From: Deinococcus humi
GTDB lineage: Bacteria; Deinococcota; Deinococci; Deinococcales; Deinococcaceae
NCBI RefSeq assembly: GCF_014201875.1
Contig: NZ_JACHFL010000001.1
Span: 620,001 to 684,000, forward strand
Length of the DNA: 64,000 bases
Direction: 5' to 3'
Numbering within the stretch: the first letter of the stretch is position 1; each line of letters begins with the position of its first letter. This document shows positions 28,334 to 36,559 of the stretch, one piece after another. The translations under genes and the position numbers were made by a program. The notes below the pieces were generated by a model. That model was not told the DNA's origin, did not search any database, and worked only from the letters and a program-made list of their open reading frames with translations.

Positions 28334-29533
28334 TCAGGCCGGCAAGGTCAGGCTGTCCAGATCGCGCGGATAGTCGGTCAGCAGTTCCATGCCCGACGCC
28401 GTGATCAGAATGGTGTCGGAGTGCCGGAAGCCGCCCAGTCCCGGCACGTACAGTCCCGGCTCCACGCTCAGGACCATGCCCGGTTCGAGGGGACGTGAAT
28501 CGCCAATGTCCAGGAAAGGACTCTCGTGAATGCGCTGGCCCAGGCTGTGGCCGACGTGGTGCCGCCAGTGGTCCCACAGTCCCTCGCGCTCGTAGTACGC
28601 CCGCACGGCCTCGTCCACCTGGGCGCAGGTCCGGCCCGGCCCCAGTGCCTCAAACGCGATGTCCTGCAGCTTGAGCATGTGCCCAAAGAAACGTTGCTGC
28701 TCCCCACTGGCCTCGCCGAGAAACATGGTCCGCTCCAGCTCGCTGAGGTAACCCCAGACGGCGGCCCCGGCCCCGGTGACGAGGGTATCGCCGTGCTGGA
28801 ACGTCGCCCCGGTGGTCATGGCGTGGGGCAGGGCGCTGTGAACGCCGATCTGCCCCCGGTACAGCGCCACCGCGCCGCTCATCCAGCGGTTCTGGCCGCG
28901 GTAGGTCTCACCCAGCGCGGCGATCATGGCGGCGGTGGCCTCCTTGGTGGCGCGGGCCTCCACTTCCGTCTCGTTCTCGCCGACGCGGGTGTAGTCCTGG
29001 AGCAGCTGATGGGCATGCGCGCCCCACCGCGCGCTCTCCCTGATGAGCTCCACCTCGGTGGGCGATTTCAGCGCCATCTGATGGTCCAGGGCGCGGGACA
29101 CCCGCCGAACCTTTGCTCCGGGCAGCGCCTCGCTCAGCTCCGGGCCGTCGTACCCCATAACAGGCGGGTAACCGTCATGGTCCACGCCGATGGAAGCTGG
29201 GCTCAGCCCCAGTTCGCCCAGCAGGTCCGTCAGTTGCAGCAGCGGGTGACGGTGGCCGGGAAACTCCGGATAGTCGGCCACGCGCTCGGCCTCGCCCATC
29301 TGCTGGGCGTGCTCGCGCTCCAGGCGGGGAACGAACAGGATGCGCTCGCCGTCCCGCGTGATGATCAGGGCGACCGGCCGCTCGGTGGGAAAGAAGGCGA
29401 AGCCGCTGTAATAGAAGATGAACTGATCGTCGAACAGGACCAGAGCGTCCTGCGGCGTGTCCAGATGATCGAAGGCCGCCTTCGCCCGCGCCGCGCGCTC
29501 CTCGCGGCTGATCGGGCCGGGCGACGCGGTCAC
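28334..29533 (-). CDS. M24 (Xaa-Pro/creatinase-like) family hydrolase with altered metal ligands
   Basis: The 399-residue protein has a creatinase N-domain and a pita-bread C-domain. Canonical M24 peptidases bind two metals through Asp, Asp, His, Glu, Glu. Here the first Asp region reads VTGAGA, the second SELERTM, the His is kept in HHVGHSLGQRIHESP, the first Glu is kept in SVEPGLY, and the last Glu region reads GGFRHSDTI. Three of five ligands are therefore replaced, so it may act like creatinase, which needs no metal, or use a different centre. GTG start overlaps the S33 hydrolase stop by four bases. Confidence 0.85.
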   Translation of the reverse strand: MTASPGPISREERAARAKAAFDHLDTPQDALVLFDDQFIFYYSGFAFFPTERPVALIITRDGERILFVPRLEREHAQQMGEAERVADYPEFPGHRHPLLQLTDLLGELGLSPASIGVDHDGYPPVMGYDGPELSEALPGAKVRRVSRALDHQMALKSPTEVELIRESARWGAHAHQLLQDYTRVGENETEVEARATKEATAAMIAALGETYRGQNRWMSGAVALYRGQIGVHSALPHAMTTGATFQHGDTLVTGAGAAVWGYLSELERTMFLGEASGEQQRFFGHMLKLQDIAFEALGPGRTCAQVDEAVRAYYEREGLWDHWRHHVGHSLGQRIHESPFLDIGDSRPLEPGMVLSVEPGLYVPGLGGFRHSDTILITASGMELLTDYPRDLDSLTLPA

Positions 29534-30387
29534 GCCCCCACCGCCGACAGGTGACGGGTCAGAAACCCGCGCACGATCTCGAGGTACAGCGACTGCTCCT
29601 CCAGTTGAGGCGAATGCCCGCTGTGCTTGAAGATCACGAGTTCGCTGTTCGGAAGGTGAGCGGCCAGTTCCTCGCTGGCTTCCAGCGGCGTGATCCAGTC
29701 GTGGCGGCCCACTGTGACGAGCACCGGCACCGTGATCTCCGGGAGGCGGGCCACGATGTCGTAGTTCGGCTGGTTGCGCGAGAAGGCCCAGTTGTGCGTC
29801 TGATACCGAAAGGGGATTTTCGCCAGACGCTCGGCTTCGGCCGCAGGGTCTCGCTCCACGGTGTACAGCGGCTGAATCTGCGCGAAGCTGGCGCGGAAAT
29901 CGTCGTTGTCGCGCATCTGGCCGGAAAACATCCGGTCCAGTGACGCCTCGTCCATCGGGAACCCGCTGTCCATCGCCCGCCGCTTGCTGGTGTCCTGGAA
30001 ACGGTTGCTGGCCGCCGTATCGCGCAGGATCACAGCCTGCAAGTTCTGCGGGTGGGCCAGCGCATATTCCAGGGCCAGGAAGCCGCCGTAACTGCCGCCC
30101 AGCACCACGATCCGGCCCAGGTCCAGCTTCTGGCGCAGCGCCTCCAGATCGGCCACGAACTGCGCGTGGGAATACGGCTCGGCGCCCTCCGATTCGCCGT
30201 TGCCACGTTGATCGTAGGAAATCAGGCGGTACTCGTCGGTCAGCGGCCCAAAAGCCGCCCAGTCCCCGGCGCGGCTGCTCATGCCCGGCCCACCGTGGAG
30301 GGTGACGATGGTGGCCTTGTGGTTCTGGCCCGCCCCGGAGTCGTCATAGATCAATTTGACGCCGTTGACCTCGATGCTTTTGCTCAC
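29530..30387 (-). CDS. Proline iminopeptidase-like alpha/beta hydrolase (S33)
   Basis: The 285-residue protein has the oxyanion-hole motif HGGPGMSS, the nucleophile elbow GGSYGG, Asp in VGRHDWITP and His in KHSGHSP. The catalytic triad is complete. The family removes N-terminal proline or hydrolyses amino-acid amides and similar bonds. The start is GTG 30387 within the GTGA overlap with the M19 gene. Among the five peptidase-type proteins of the operon it has the least altered active site. Confidence 0.88.
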   Translation of the reverse strand: MSKSIEVNGVKLIYDDSGAGQNHKATIVTLHGGPGMSSRAGDWAAFGPLTDEYRLISYDQRGNGESEGAEPYSHAQFVADLEALRQKLDLGRIVVLGGSYGGFLALEYALAHPQNLQAVILRDTAASNRFQDTSKRRAMDSGFPMDEASLDRMFSGQMRDNDDFRASFAQIQPLYTVERDPAAEAERLAKIPFRYQTHNWAFSRNQPNYDIVARLPEITVPVLVTVGRHDWITPLEASEELAAHLPNSELVIFKHSGHSPQLEEQSLYLEIVRGFLTRHLSAVGA

Positions 30388-31625
30388 CGGTACCACGCCT
30401 CTTTCAGCACCCGCATCACGTTGCCGCCCACCGCCTTGGCGATGTCGGCGTCGCTGTACTCGTGCTTGACCAGCCAGCGCACGATGTTGGGAAACGCCTC
30501 GGCGGGGTTTTCGATGCCGTCCACGTACTCGACTTTCTCGTATTCCAGGTGCCCGCGCGAGGCTCCGATGGACAGCGCCTCAGTCAGGGCGTTATGCAGG
30601 CCCACGTGATCTCCGAAAAGCACGTCCGGCCCAAAGGCGACGTGATCGATGCCCACCAGATTCACGCAGTACTCGAAGTGCTCCATGAATGATTCGAGGC
30701 TATGGCGCGGGTGCTTTTCGGTCAGGGTGGTGTGCGGCGCGGCCTCGATGCCAATCACGCCGCCCTTGTCGGCGCAGGCGCGGATCACGTCGTCGGGCTT
30801 GAGGCGGTTGGAATTCCACAGGGCGCGTGCCCCGGCGTGCGTGATGAAAATGGGCTTCTCGCTGACCTCAATGGTGTCCAGGGCGGTCTGATCGCCGCTG
30901 TGGCTGACGTCGATGGCGATGCCCAGCTGGTTCATCCGCCTCACCGCCTGCCGCCCGAACACGGTCAGGCCGCCGTCGCGCGGCTCCTTGAGCCCGGCCC
31001 CCAGCGCGTTGCCCTCGCTGTAGGCGATGCCCATGCAGCGCACGCCCAGCCCGTACAGGATGTCGAGGCGGTCCAGCTCGTTCTCGATCATCGCCGCTCC
31101 TTCCAGCGAGACGATAAAGGCGATCTGGCCATTCTTCTTGGCGTTCACGATGTCTTCTGTGGTCTTGCAGTGGACCACCATCTCCTGATGCGCGATGTCG
31201 GACAGACGCATGCCCAGATCGAAGATCACGTCATCCCACTTCCAGCCGCCGCGCGAGGTGATCATGGCCGTGCCGTTCATCAGATTGTCGAACACGGCGT
31301 CCAGGCCGGAAACGCTCAGGCCCTGGTAGCCGGTGAAATCCCGGCCCCAGCGCCGAAACTCCAGAAACCGGGAGAGGTCTTGCGGGGCCACAAAGCAGTG
31401 GTCGTGCAGCGAGATCATCAACTGTTCCTGAAACAGCCGCCGCACCCGCGCCTCCTGCTCATCGGTGACCTCGGGGGCGCGGCTGGGCACACGGTTGAGT
31501 TCCGCTGACAGCGGCCAGTTCGGATAATCCTTGCCCGCCTCCAGGTAGGAAAAGGAGGTGTAGCCGCTGTAGTTCTTCTGTTGCATGGGGGCCGGCGCAG
31601 TCTGGGCGTCCTTGAGATCGGTCAT
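30384..31625 (-). CDS. Membrane dipeptidase (M19) family protein
   Basis: M19 enzymes hydrolyse dipeptides, including those with D-residues or dehydro side chains, with two zinc ions. The 413-residue protein has the bridging Glu in VSLEGA, His in DVSHSG and THAGAR, and Asp in FGPDVLFG. The N-terminal HxD motif is HDH, so one ligand is His rather than Asp. No signal peptide is present, so it should act in the cytoplasm on imported substrate. The start ATG 31625 is set by AGGAG five bases upstream; the open frame extends 100 codons further without support. Confidence 0.88.
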   Translation of the reverse strand: MTDLKDAQTAPAPMQQKNYSGYTSFSYLEAGKDYPNWPLSAELNRVPSRAPEVTDEQEARVRRLFQEQLMISLHDHCFVAPQDLSRFLEFRRWGRDFTGYQGLSVSGLDAVFDNLMNGTAMITSRGGWKWDDVIFDLGMRLSDIAHQEMVVHCKTTEDIVNAKKNGQIAFIVSLEGAAMIENELDRLDILYGLGVRCMGIAYSEGNALGAGLKEPRDGGLTVFGRQAVRRMNQLGIAIDVSHSGDQTALDTIEVSEKPIFITHAGARALWNSNRLKPDDVIRACADKGGVIGIEAAPHTTLTEKHPRHSLESFMEHFEYCVNLVGIDHVAFGPDVLFGDHVGLHNALTEALSIGASRGHLEYEKVEYVDGIENPAEAFPNIVRWLVKHEYSDADIAKAVGGNVMRVLKEAWYR

Positions 31626-31674
31626 GCTAGCTCCTGGCTTTGAGGGCGAGAACGAAAAGGGCTGGCGCTCTGAC

Positions 31675-33240
31675 CTACTTCTCGACGGTGTCGAGCTTCT
31701 CGGAGCCGGTGGGGCTGGGAATCCAGCCTTTGACCCCGGCGCCGCTGGCCACCAGCAGGCGCGAATGGACGATGGGAATCCGCACGGCGGCATTGAATAA
31801 GATCTCGTCCACCTTCTGGTAGAAGGGCAGGCGCTGGGCCGGGTTGGGCAGCTTGCGCGCGCTTTCCAGCGCGGCGTTGGCCTCCGGGCTGTTCCAGTTG
31901 ATGTCAGTGGTGGCACCGGGGGCAATCAGGTAGGTGTAGGCGCTGTCCGGATCGGTCACATAGACGAAGCCCAGCATGAAGGCCTGGAACTTGCCGTTCT
32001 GGCGGTCTTCCAGATACTTGGCCCAGTCCTCGGTCTTGAGGTTGACCTTGATCCCGATGGCGCTCAGGTCAGCCGCCATCGCCTCAGCAATCGGTTTGGG
32101 CGTGGGGTAGTACGGACGTGACACCGGCATGTACCACAGGTCCAGCGTGAAGCCGTTGGGATAACCCGCATCGGCCAGCATCTTCTTGGCCGCCGCCGGG
32201 TCAAATTTATAGTCAGTCACGCTCTTGGCGTAGTTCTTGGCCAGCGGCGGCGGCAACAGGTGGCCGTCGGTGGTGCCCAGACCGTTCCAGAAGCTGTCCA
32301 CGATGGCCTTCTTGTTCAGGGCACTGGCAATCGCGGTGCGCACCCGCACGTCGGCCAGCGGCTTGTAGTCGGTGTTGAGGCCTAGATACCCCAGGTTCAG
32401 CGCCGGGCGCAGCACCGCGTTCAACTTGGCGTTGCTCTGGATTGCCTTGAGCTGATCGGGCAGCAGTTCGGCGGCGATATCCACCCCGCCGGTCAACAGC
32501 TCGTTGAGACGCCCGCTGGGATCCTTGACGAAGCGGAACAGCAGCCCATCGGACTTCGGCAGCCCCGAGCGGAAGTAGCTGGGGTTGCGGGTCAGCTCGA
32601 CGTTGACGCCGCTGGTCCACTTCTTCAGTATGAAAGGGCCAGTCCCGACGGCCAGACCCGCTGGCGTGCCGTACTGTCCTGGGTTTTTCTTGATGGCTGT
32701 TGGAGAGGCGATGCCGAACAGCCCGGAATCGGCCAGCACCGAACCCAGGGCCGGATACGGCTTGTCCAGAATGATGTCGATGGCGTACTGGTTACGCACC
32801 TTGACGTCCTTGACGATCGAACCAGGCTCACCCTTGAAGCCGCCCAGATTGTTCTTCCAGCCCAGGAACGGTTTCTTCGCACCAAACTCATTGCTGGGGT
32901 CCCACCAGCGCAGGAAGTTGAAGCGCACAGCTTCGGCATTCAGTGGCGTACCGTCATGAAACTTGACGTTCTGGCGCAGGTAGAAGGTCCAGGTCAGGCT
33001 GTCGTTGCTGACCGTCCAGCGCAGCGCCAGGTCCGGTTGCAGTTCCACGGTGCCCGGCTTGAAGCTGATCAGGCTGTTATAGATCTGGGTGGTCACGTAG
33101 GCGGTGTTCCCATCGGCGGTCACGCTGGGGTCCAGGCTGATGGGTTCGCCGCTCAGGCCGAACACGATGGTTTCCGCGGACGCGCCACCTGCCATCAACA
33201 AGCCTGCCAGCAGCCATCTGCGCATGTTCGTCTTATTCAT
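31675..33240 (-). CDS. ABC transporter substrate-binding protein, family 5 (peptide type), copy 2
   Basis: A 521-residue secreted receptor with a signal peptide ending at GGASA (about residue 22) and the family-5 hallmark LALRWTVSNDSLTWTFYLRQNVKFHDG. Its ATG lies inside the last codons of the M20 gene (8-bp overlap) after an AAGGAG Shine-Dalgarno. It is clearly diverged from the other two receptors in the operon, so the three probably bind different ligands or conformers. Confidence 0.9.
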   Translation of the reverse strand: MNKTNMRRWLLAGLLMAGGASAETIVFGLSGEPISLDPSVTADGNTAYVTTQIYNSLISFKPGTVELQPDLALRWTVSNDSLTWTFYLRQNVKFHDGTPLNAEAVRFNFLRWWDPSNEFGAKKPFLGWKNNLGGFKGEPGSIVKDVKVRNQYAIDIILDKPYPALGSVLADSGLFGIASPTAIKKNPGQYGTPAGLAVGTGPFILKKWTSGVNVELTRNPSYFRSGLPKSDGLLFRFVKDPSGRLNELLTGGVDIAAELLPDQLKAIQSNAKLNAVLRPALNLGYLGLNTDYKPLADVRVRTAIASALNKKAIVDSFWNGLGTTDGHLLPPPLAKNYAKSVTDYKFDPAAAKKMLADAGYPNGFTLDLWYMPVSRPYYPTPKPIAEAMAADLSAIGIKVNLKTEDWAKYLEDRQNGKFQAFMLGFVYVTDPDSAYTYLIAPGATTDINWNSPEANAALESARKLPNPAQRLPFYQKVDEILFNAAVRIPIVHSRLLVASGAGVKGWIPSPTGSEKLDTVEK

Positions 33241-34651
33241 GTGCGTCTCCTTGTGGGGCCTGTGGCCCCCGCGTGAATTCGTCCAGGAAGGTGACCATCG
33301 AACGTTCGAAGTCCAGAATGCCCGCCACCGTGCAGTACTCGTTGCTGGAATGCTGCCGCGAGCCGTGGCCCAGCCCGCCCGTGACGTACGGTAGGCCCAG
33401 CTGCCGCTCGAACACGTAATACGGCGCGCTACCGGGGTTGATCGGCCACAGTTCCAGCTCGCCGCGTAGGCCCTGGTAGGTGCGGATCATGGCCTGAACG
33501 GCGGGTTCGTCCAGGCTGAGCTTCGACCACGGGTACTTGTTGTAGACCTTGATCTCAATATCGGAGAAGCCTCCTTTGTCCAGATGGGCGCGCAGCCCGG
33601 CCAGGACCGTGTCGGGGTCCATATCGGGGACCATCCGCACGTCCACCTTGGCCGTCGCCTGGTGGGGCAACACGGTTTTGGTCTCCGGCCCGGTGTACCC
33701 CGCGAACAGGCCGTCGATGTTGAGTTGCGGCTGCGAGAACAGGCGGTGCCAGGCTTGGCGATCGTCACTGTCCTTGAGCCGCCGCACGGCGTAGGCCTCG
33801 CGGAACACTCCGGCATCGAAGCGGCCCGCGTCGATCTGTTCGTCAAGCAGCGCCGCCTCGCGCTCGGAAAGGGGGCGGACATCATCGAAGAAGCCGTCCA
33901 CCAGAATGTTCTCGTCGTCGTCCACGAAGCTGGCCAGCGCACGCGTCAGCCGCCACACCGGACTTCTAACCCAGGCGTTGTAGCTGCCGTGAATGCCGCG
34001 CTCGCTGGGGCCGCCCCAGTCCCCGCCCGTGCAGATCAGCTCGACGTACAGCATGCCCTTGGTCCCCAGCACCAGGCTGGGCATCCCGGCCTCGTCCTGC
34101 TCGAAGAAGGGAAAGAGTACGGCGTCGGCGCGCTTGAGCTTTTCCGCATACCGCTCGGCGAAGGCGGGAAACGAGCGGCTGCCCATCTCCTCCTCGCCCT
34201 CGACGGCGAACAGCAGATTGACGGGCAGTTTTCCCTCAACGCGCATGATGGACCGCATGGCCGTGAAGAAGGCGGCCAGTGGCCCCTTGGTATTGACTGC
34301 GCCCCGACAGATGACGCTCGGCCCCAGGCCCGGCAGGTCATGGATCTCGGCCCCGAACGGTTCGGCCATCCAGCCGTCCTCATCGGTGGGCATCACGTCG
34401 TACATGCCGTAGATCAGCAGGGTTTTGGGTGCGTCCTGCCACAGTTCGCCGTACACGATGGGATGGCCCGGCGTCTCCACCACCTCGGCCTCACCGCCCA
34501 GCCCGGCAATCAGGTCGGCCACCGCCTGCGCGGTCTCGGCGATGCCCTCCCCGGTGTAGCTGATGCTGGGCTGCCGCAGGAAGCTGCGGATGTCCTCCAG
34601 ATCCTGATCGAAATGCTGCTGCAGGTCGGCGTGAATGGCGTTGACGTTCAT
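33233..34651 (-). CDS. M20 family metallohydrolase-like protein with altered ligands
   Basis: The 472-residue protein has the M20 catalytic and lid domains. Relative to the canonical motifs, GHYDV reads GMYDV (His to Met) and GxxDxKG reads GAVNTKG (bridging Asp to Asn). EGEEEMGS and GHGSRQHSSNEY (final His) are intact. It may bind one metal or none, or belong to a subgroup with its own chemistry. The start ATG 34651 follows AGGAGG by three bases. No signal peptide is present. Confidence 0.85.
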   Translation of the reverse strand: MNVNAIHADLQQHFDQDLEDIRSFLRQPSISYTGEGIAETAQAVADLIAGLGGEAEVVETPGHPIVYGELWQDAPKTLLIYGMYDVMPTDEDGWMAEPFGAEIHDLPGLGPSVICRGAVNTKGPLAAFFTAMRSIMRVEGKLPVNLLFAVEGEEEMGSRSFPAFAERYAEKLKRADAVLFPFFEQDEAGMPSLVLGTKGMLYVELICTGGDWGGPSERGIHGSYNAWVRSPVWRLTRALASFVDDDENILVDGFFDDVRPLSEREAALLDEQIDAGRFDAGVFREAYAVRRLKDSDDRQAWHRLFSQPQLNIDGLFAGYTGPETKTVLPHQATAKVDVRMVPDMDPDTVLAGLRAHLDKGGFSDIEIKVYNKYPWSKLSLDEPAVQAMIRTYQGLRGELELWPINPGSAPYYVFERQLGLPYVTGGLGHGSRQHSSNEYCTVAGILDFERSMVTFLDEFTRGPQAPQGDAHE

Positions 34652-34693
34652 CTTCCTCCTTGTTGGGCTTGTGGTGGGGTTCAAGCGTGGGCT

Positions 34694-35551
34694 TCAGCGT
34701 CCCTGGGGATCGCTGGCGTCGCGCAGACCGTCCCCCAGCAGATTGAAGGCGACGACCGTGATCAGGATCAGTGCGCCGGGATATACCGCCAGCCACGGGG
34801 ACGAGTACATGTAGTTCTGTGCGCCGGTCAGCATGTTTCCCCAGCTGGCATTGGGCGGCTGGATGCCCACCCCCAGGAAGGACAGGGCCGATTCGGTCAG
34901 GATGGCAAACGAGATGCCGATGGTGGCGTTGACGATCATGGTCGGGTACACCTGTGGCAGCACATGCCGCCACAGCACCCGCAGCTCGGAGGCTCCCAGC
35001 GCGCGGGCGGCCTCCACGCTCAGTTCCTCGCGCTCACGCAGCACCTCGCCGCGTACCAGGCGCGCCAGGCCCATCCAGGAGGTCAGCCCGATGACCAACA
35101 CCAGCTGGGTCAGCCCCGCACCGAAGAAGGTCAGGGCCAGCAGGCTGATGAAAAAGCCTGGAATCGCCAGCATGCCGTCGGTCAGGCGCATCAGGACGGC
35201 GTCCGTCGCGCCCCGGAAGAAGCCCGAGAGCCCCCCGATCAGCACGCCGAAGACCAGCGAGACGGCCACCGCGAAAAAGCCCACCGCCAGCGACACGCGG
35301 CCGCCCAGCATCAGGCGGATCAGGACGTCGCGGCCATTTTCATCCGTTCCCAGGGGATGCTGCCAGCTCGGCCCGGCGAACTGCTGGGAAAAGTCGATGG
35401 CTTCCGGCGAGACCCGGTAGATCAGCGGCCCGAGCAGCGCGAAGGCCACGATCAGCAGCAGCACGGCCAGGGACCACACCGCACTGGGGTTACGCCGCAG
35501 TTTCTGGGCGCTGCGTTGGGCGGGCGACAGGGCCAGGGTCTGCTGCACCAT
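34694..35551 (-). CDS. Peptide-type ABC transporter permease, DppC-like, copy 2
   Basis: The 285-residue membrane protein has HPLGTDENGRDVLIRLMLGGR and the EAA loop VEAARALGASELRVLWRHVLPQVYP. Its ATG shares one base with the stop of the DppB-like gene (TAATG). The long open frame upstream is antisense-like sequence within that gene. Confidence 0.92.
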   Translation of the reverse strand: MVQQTLALSPAQRSAQKLRRNPSAVWSLAVLLLIVAFALLGPLIYRVSPEAIDFSQQFAGPSWQHPLGTDENGRDVLIRLMLGGRVSLAVGFFAVAVSLVFGVLIGGLSGFFRGATDAVLMRLTDGMLAIPGFFISLLALTFFGAGLTQLVLVIGLTSWMGLARLVRGEVLREREELSVEAARALGASELRVLWRHVLPQVYPTMIVNATIGISFAILTESALSFLGVGIQPPNASWGNMLTGAQNYMYSSPWLAVYPGALILITVVAFNLLGDGLRDASDPQGR

Positions 35552-36504
35552 TAAGCCTCCGCCCGTACGCGCGGGTCGAGCCAGGGGTACAGCAGGTCGA
35601 TCAGCAGATTGAAGGTCACCACCGCCAGCGCCACAAACAGCGTGATGCCCATGATCAGCGGGTAGTCGCGGCCCAGCGCGGCCTCCACGCTCAGGCGGCC
35701 CATGCCCGGCCAGCCGAAGATGGTCTCGGTGATGGCTGCGCCCCCGATCAGGCGCGGCAGTTGCAGGCCCACCGCCGTCAGAATCGGGATGGCGGCGTTG
35801 CGCAGAATGTGGCGATACCGCAGCGCCCACTGCCCCACGCCCTTGGCGCGGGCGGTCCGCACGTAGTCCTGCGTGCTGACCGTGCGGGTGCTGGAGCGGG
35901 TGTAGCGCAGGATCTCGGCGATGCTGGCCGCCGACAGCACCACGGCAGGCAGAATCAGGTGCCGCAGCAGATCGGGCAGGTTGCCTTCCTGTCCGGCGGT
36001 GTTCATGCCGCCAGCGGGCAGAACGCGCCAGGTGACGGCGAACAGGATGATCAGCAGCAAGCCGAACCAGAACACCGGCACCGCCACGAAGACCAGGCTG
36101 ACGGTGCTGGTGATCCGGTCAAAAGCGCTGCCGGGGCGCAGGCCGCTGGCCAGCCCCAGCGGCAGGGCCACAGCCAGCGTGAGGAGCAGCGAGGTCCCTG
36201 CCAGGATCAGGGTGTTGGGCAGCCGGGTCATGATGATCTGGACGGTGGGCGCGCCGTACAGGAAGCTGCTCCCCAGATTGCCGCGCGCCGTCTGGCCGGC
36301 CCATTTGGCGAACTGAACGGGGAGTGGATCGCTGAGGCCCAGCCGCTCCTCGATGGCCTGACGCTCCACGACAGACAGCTTGGGATCGGCCAGCAGTGAC
36401 GGCCCGCCGGGCGCCAGACGGACCACGAAGAAAGTGATGATGCCGACCATGACCAGCACGATCAGGGCATGGAACACCCGCCTGAGCAGGTATGAAAGCG
36501 TCAT
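35551..36504 (-). CDS. Peptide-type ABC transporter permease, DppB-like, copy 2
   Basis: The 317-residue protein shows the DppB pattern: N-terminal helix, RLAPGGPSLL, the EAA loop STQDYVRTARAKGVGQWALRYRH and GWPGMGRLSVEAALGRDYPLI. The start ATG 36504 is four bases after AGGAGG. It and the DppC-like protein form the second membrane pair of the operon; identity with the first pair is low by eye. Confidence 0.92.
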   Translation of the reverse strand: MTLSYLLRRVFHALIVLVMVGIITFFVVRLAPGGPSLLADPKLSVVERQAIEERLGLSDPLPVQFAKWAGQTARGNLGSSFLYGAPTVQIIMTRLPNTLILAGTSLLLTLAVALPLGLASGLRPGSAFDRITSTVSLVFVAVPVFWFGLLLIILFAVTWRVLPAGGMNTAGQEGNLPDLLRHLILPAVVLSAASIAEILRYTRSSTRTVSTQDYVRTARAKGVGQWALRYRHILRNAAIPILTAVGLQLPRLIGGAAITETIFGWPGMGRLSVEAALGRDYPLIMGITLFVALAVVTFNLLIDLLYPWLDPRVRAEA

Positions 36505-36559
36505 CTCTCCTCCTTCAACGAAGTGCCTCGCCGCCACCGCCTGAGTTCGGTCCCCGGAT

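Noticed and set aside
33584..35554. 656-codon plus-strand open frame
   Set aside because: Antisense to the M20 and permease genes, whose protein motifs are unambiguous.
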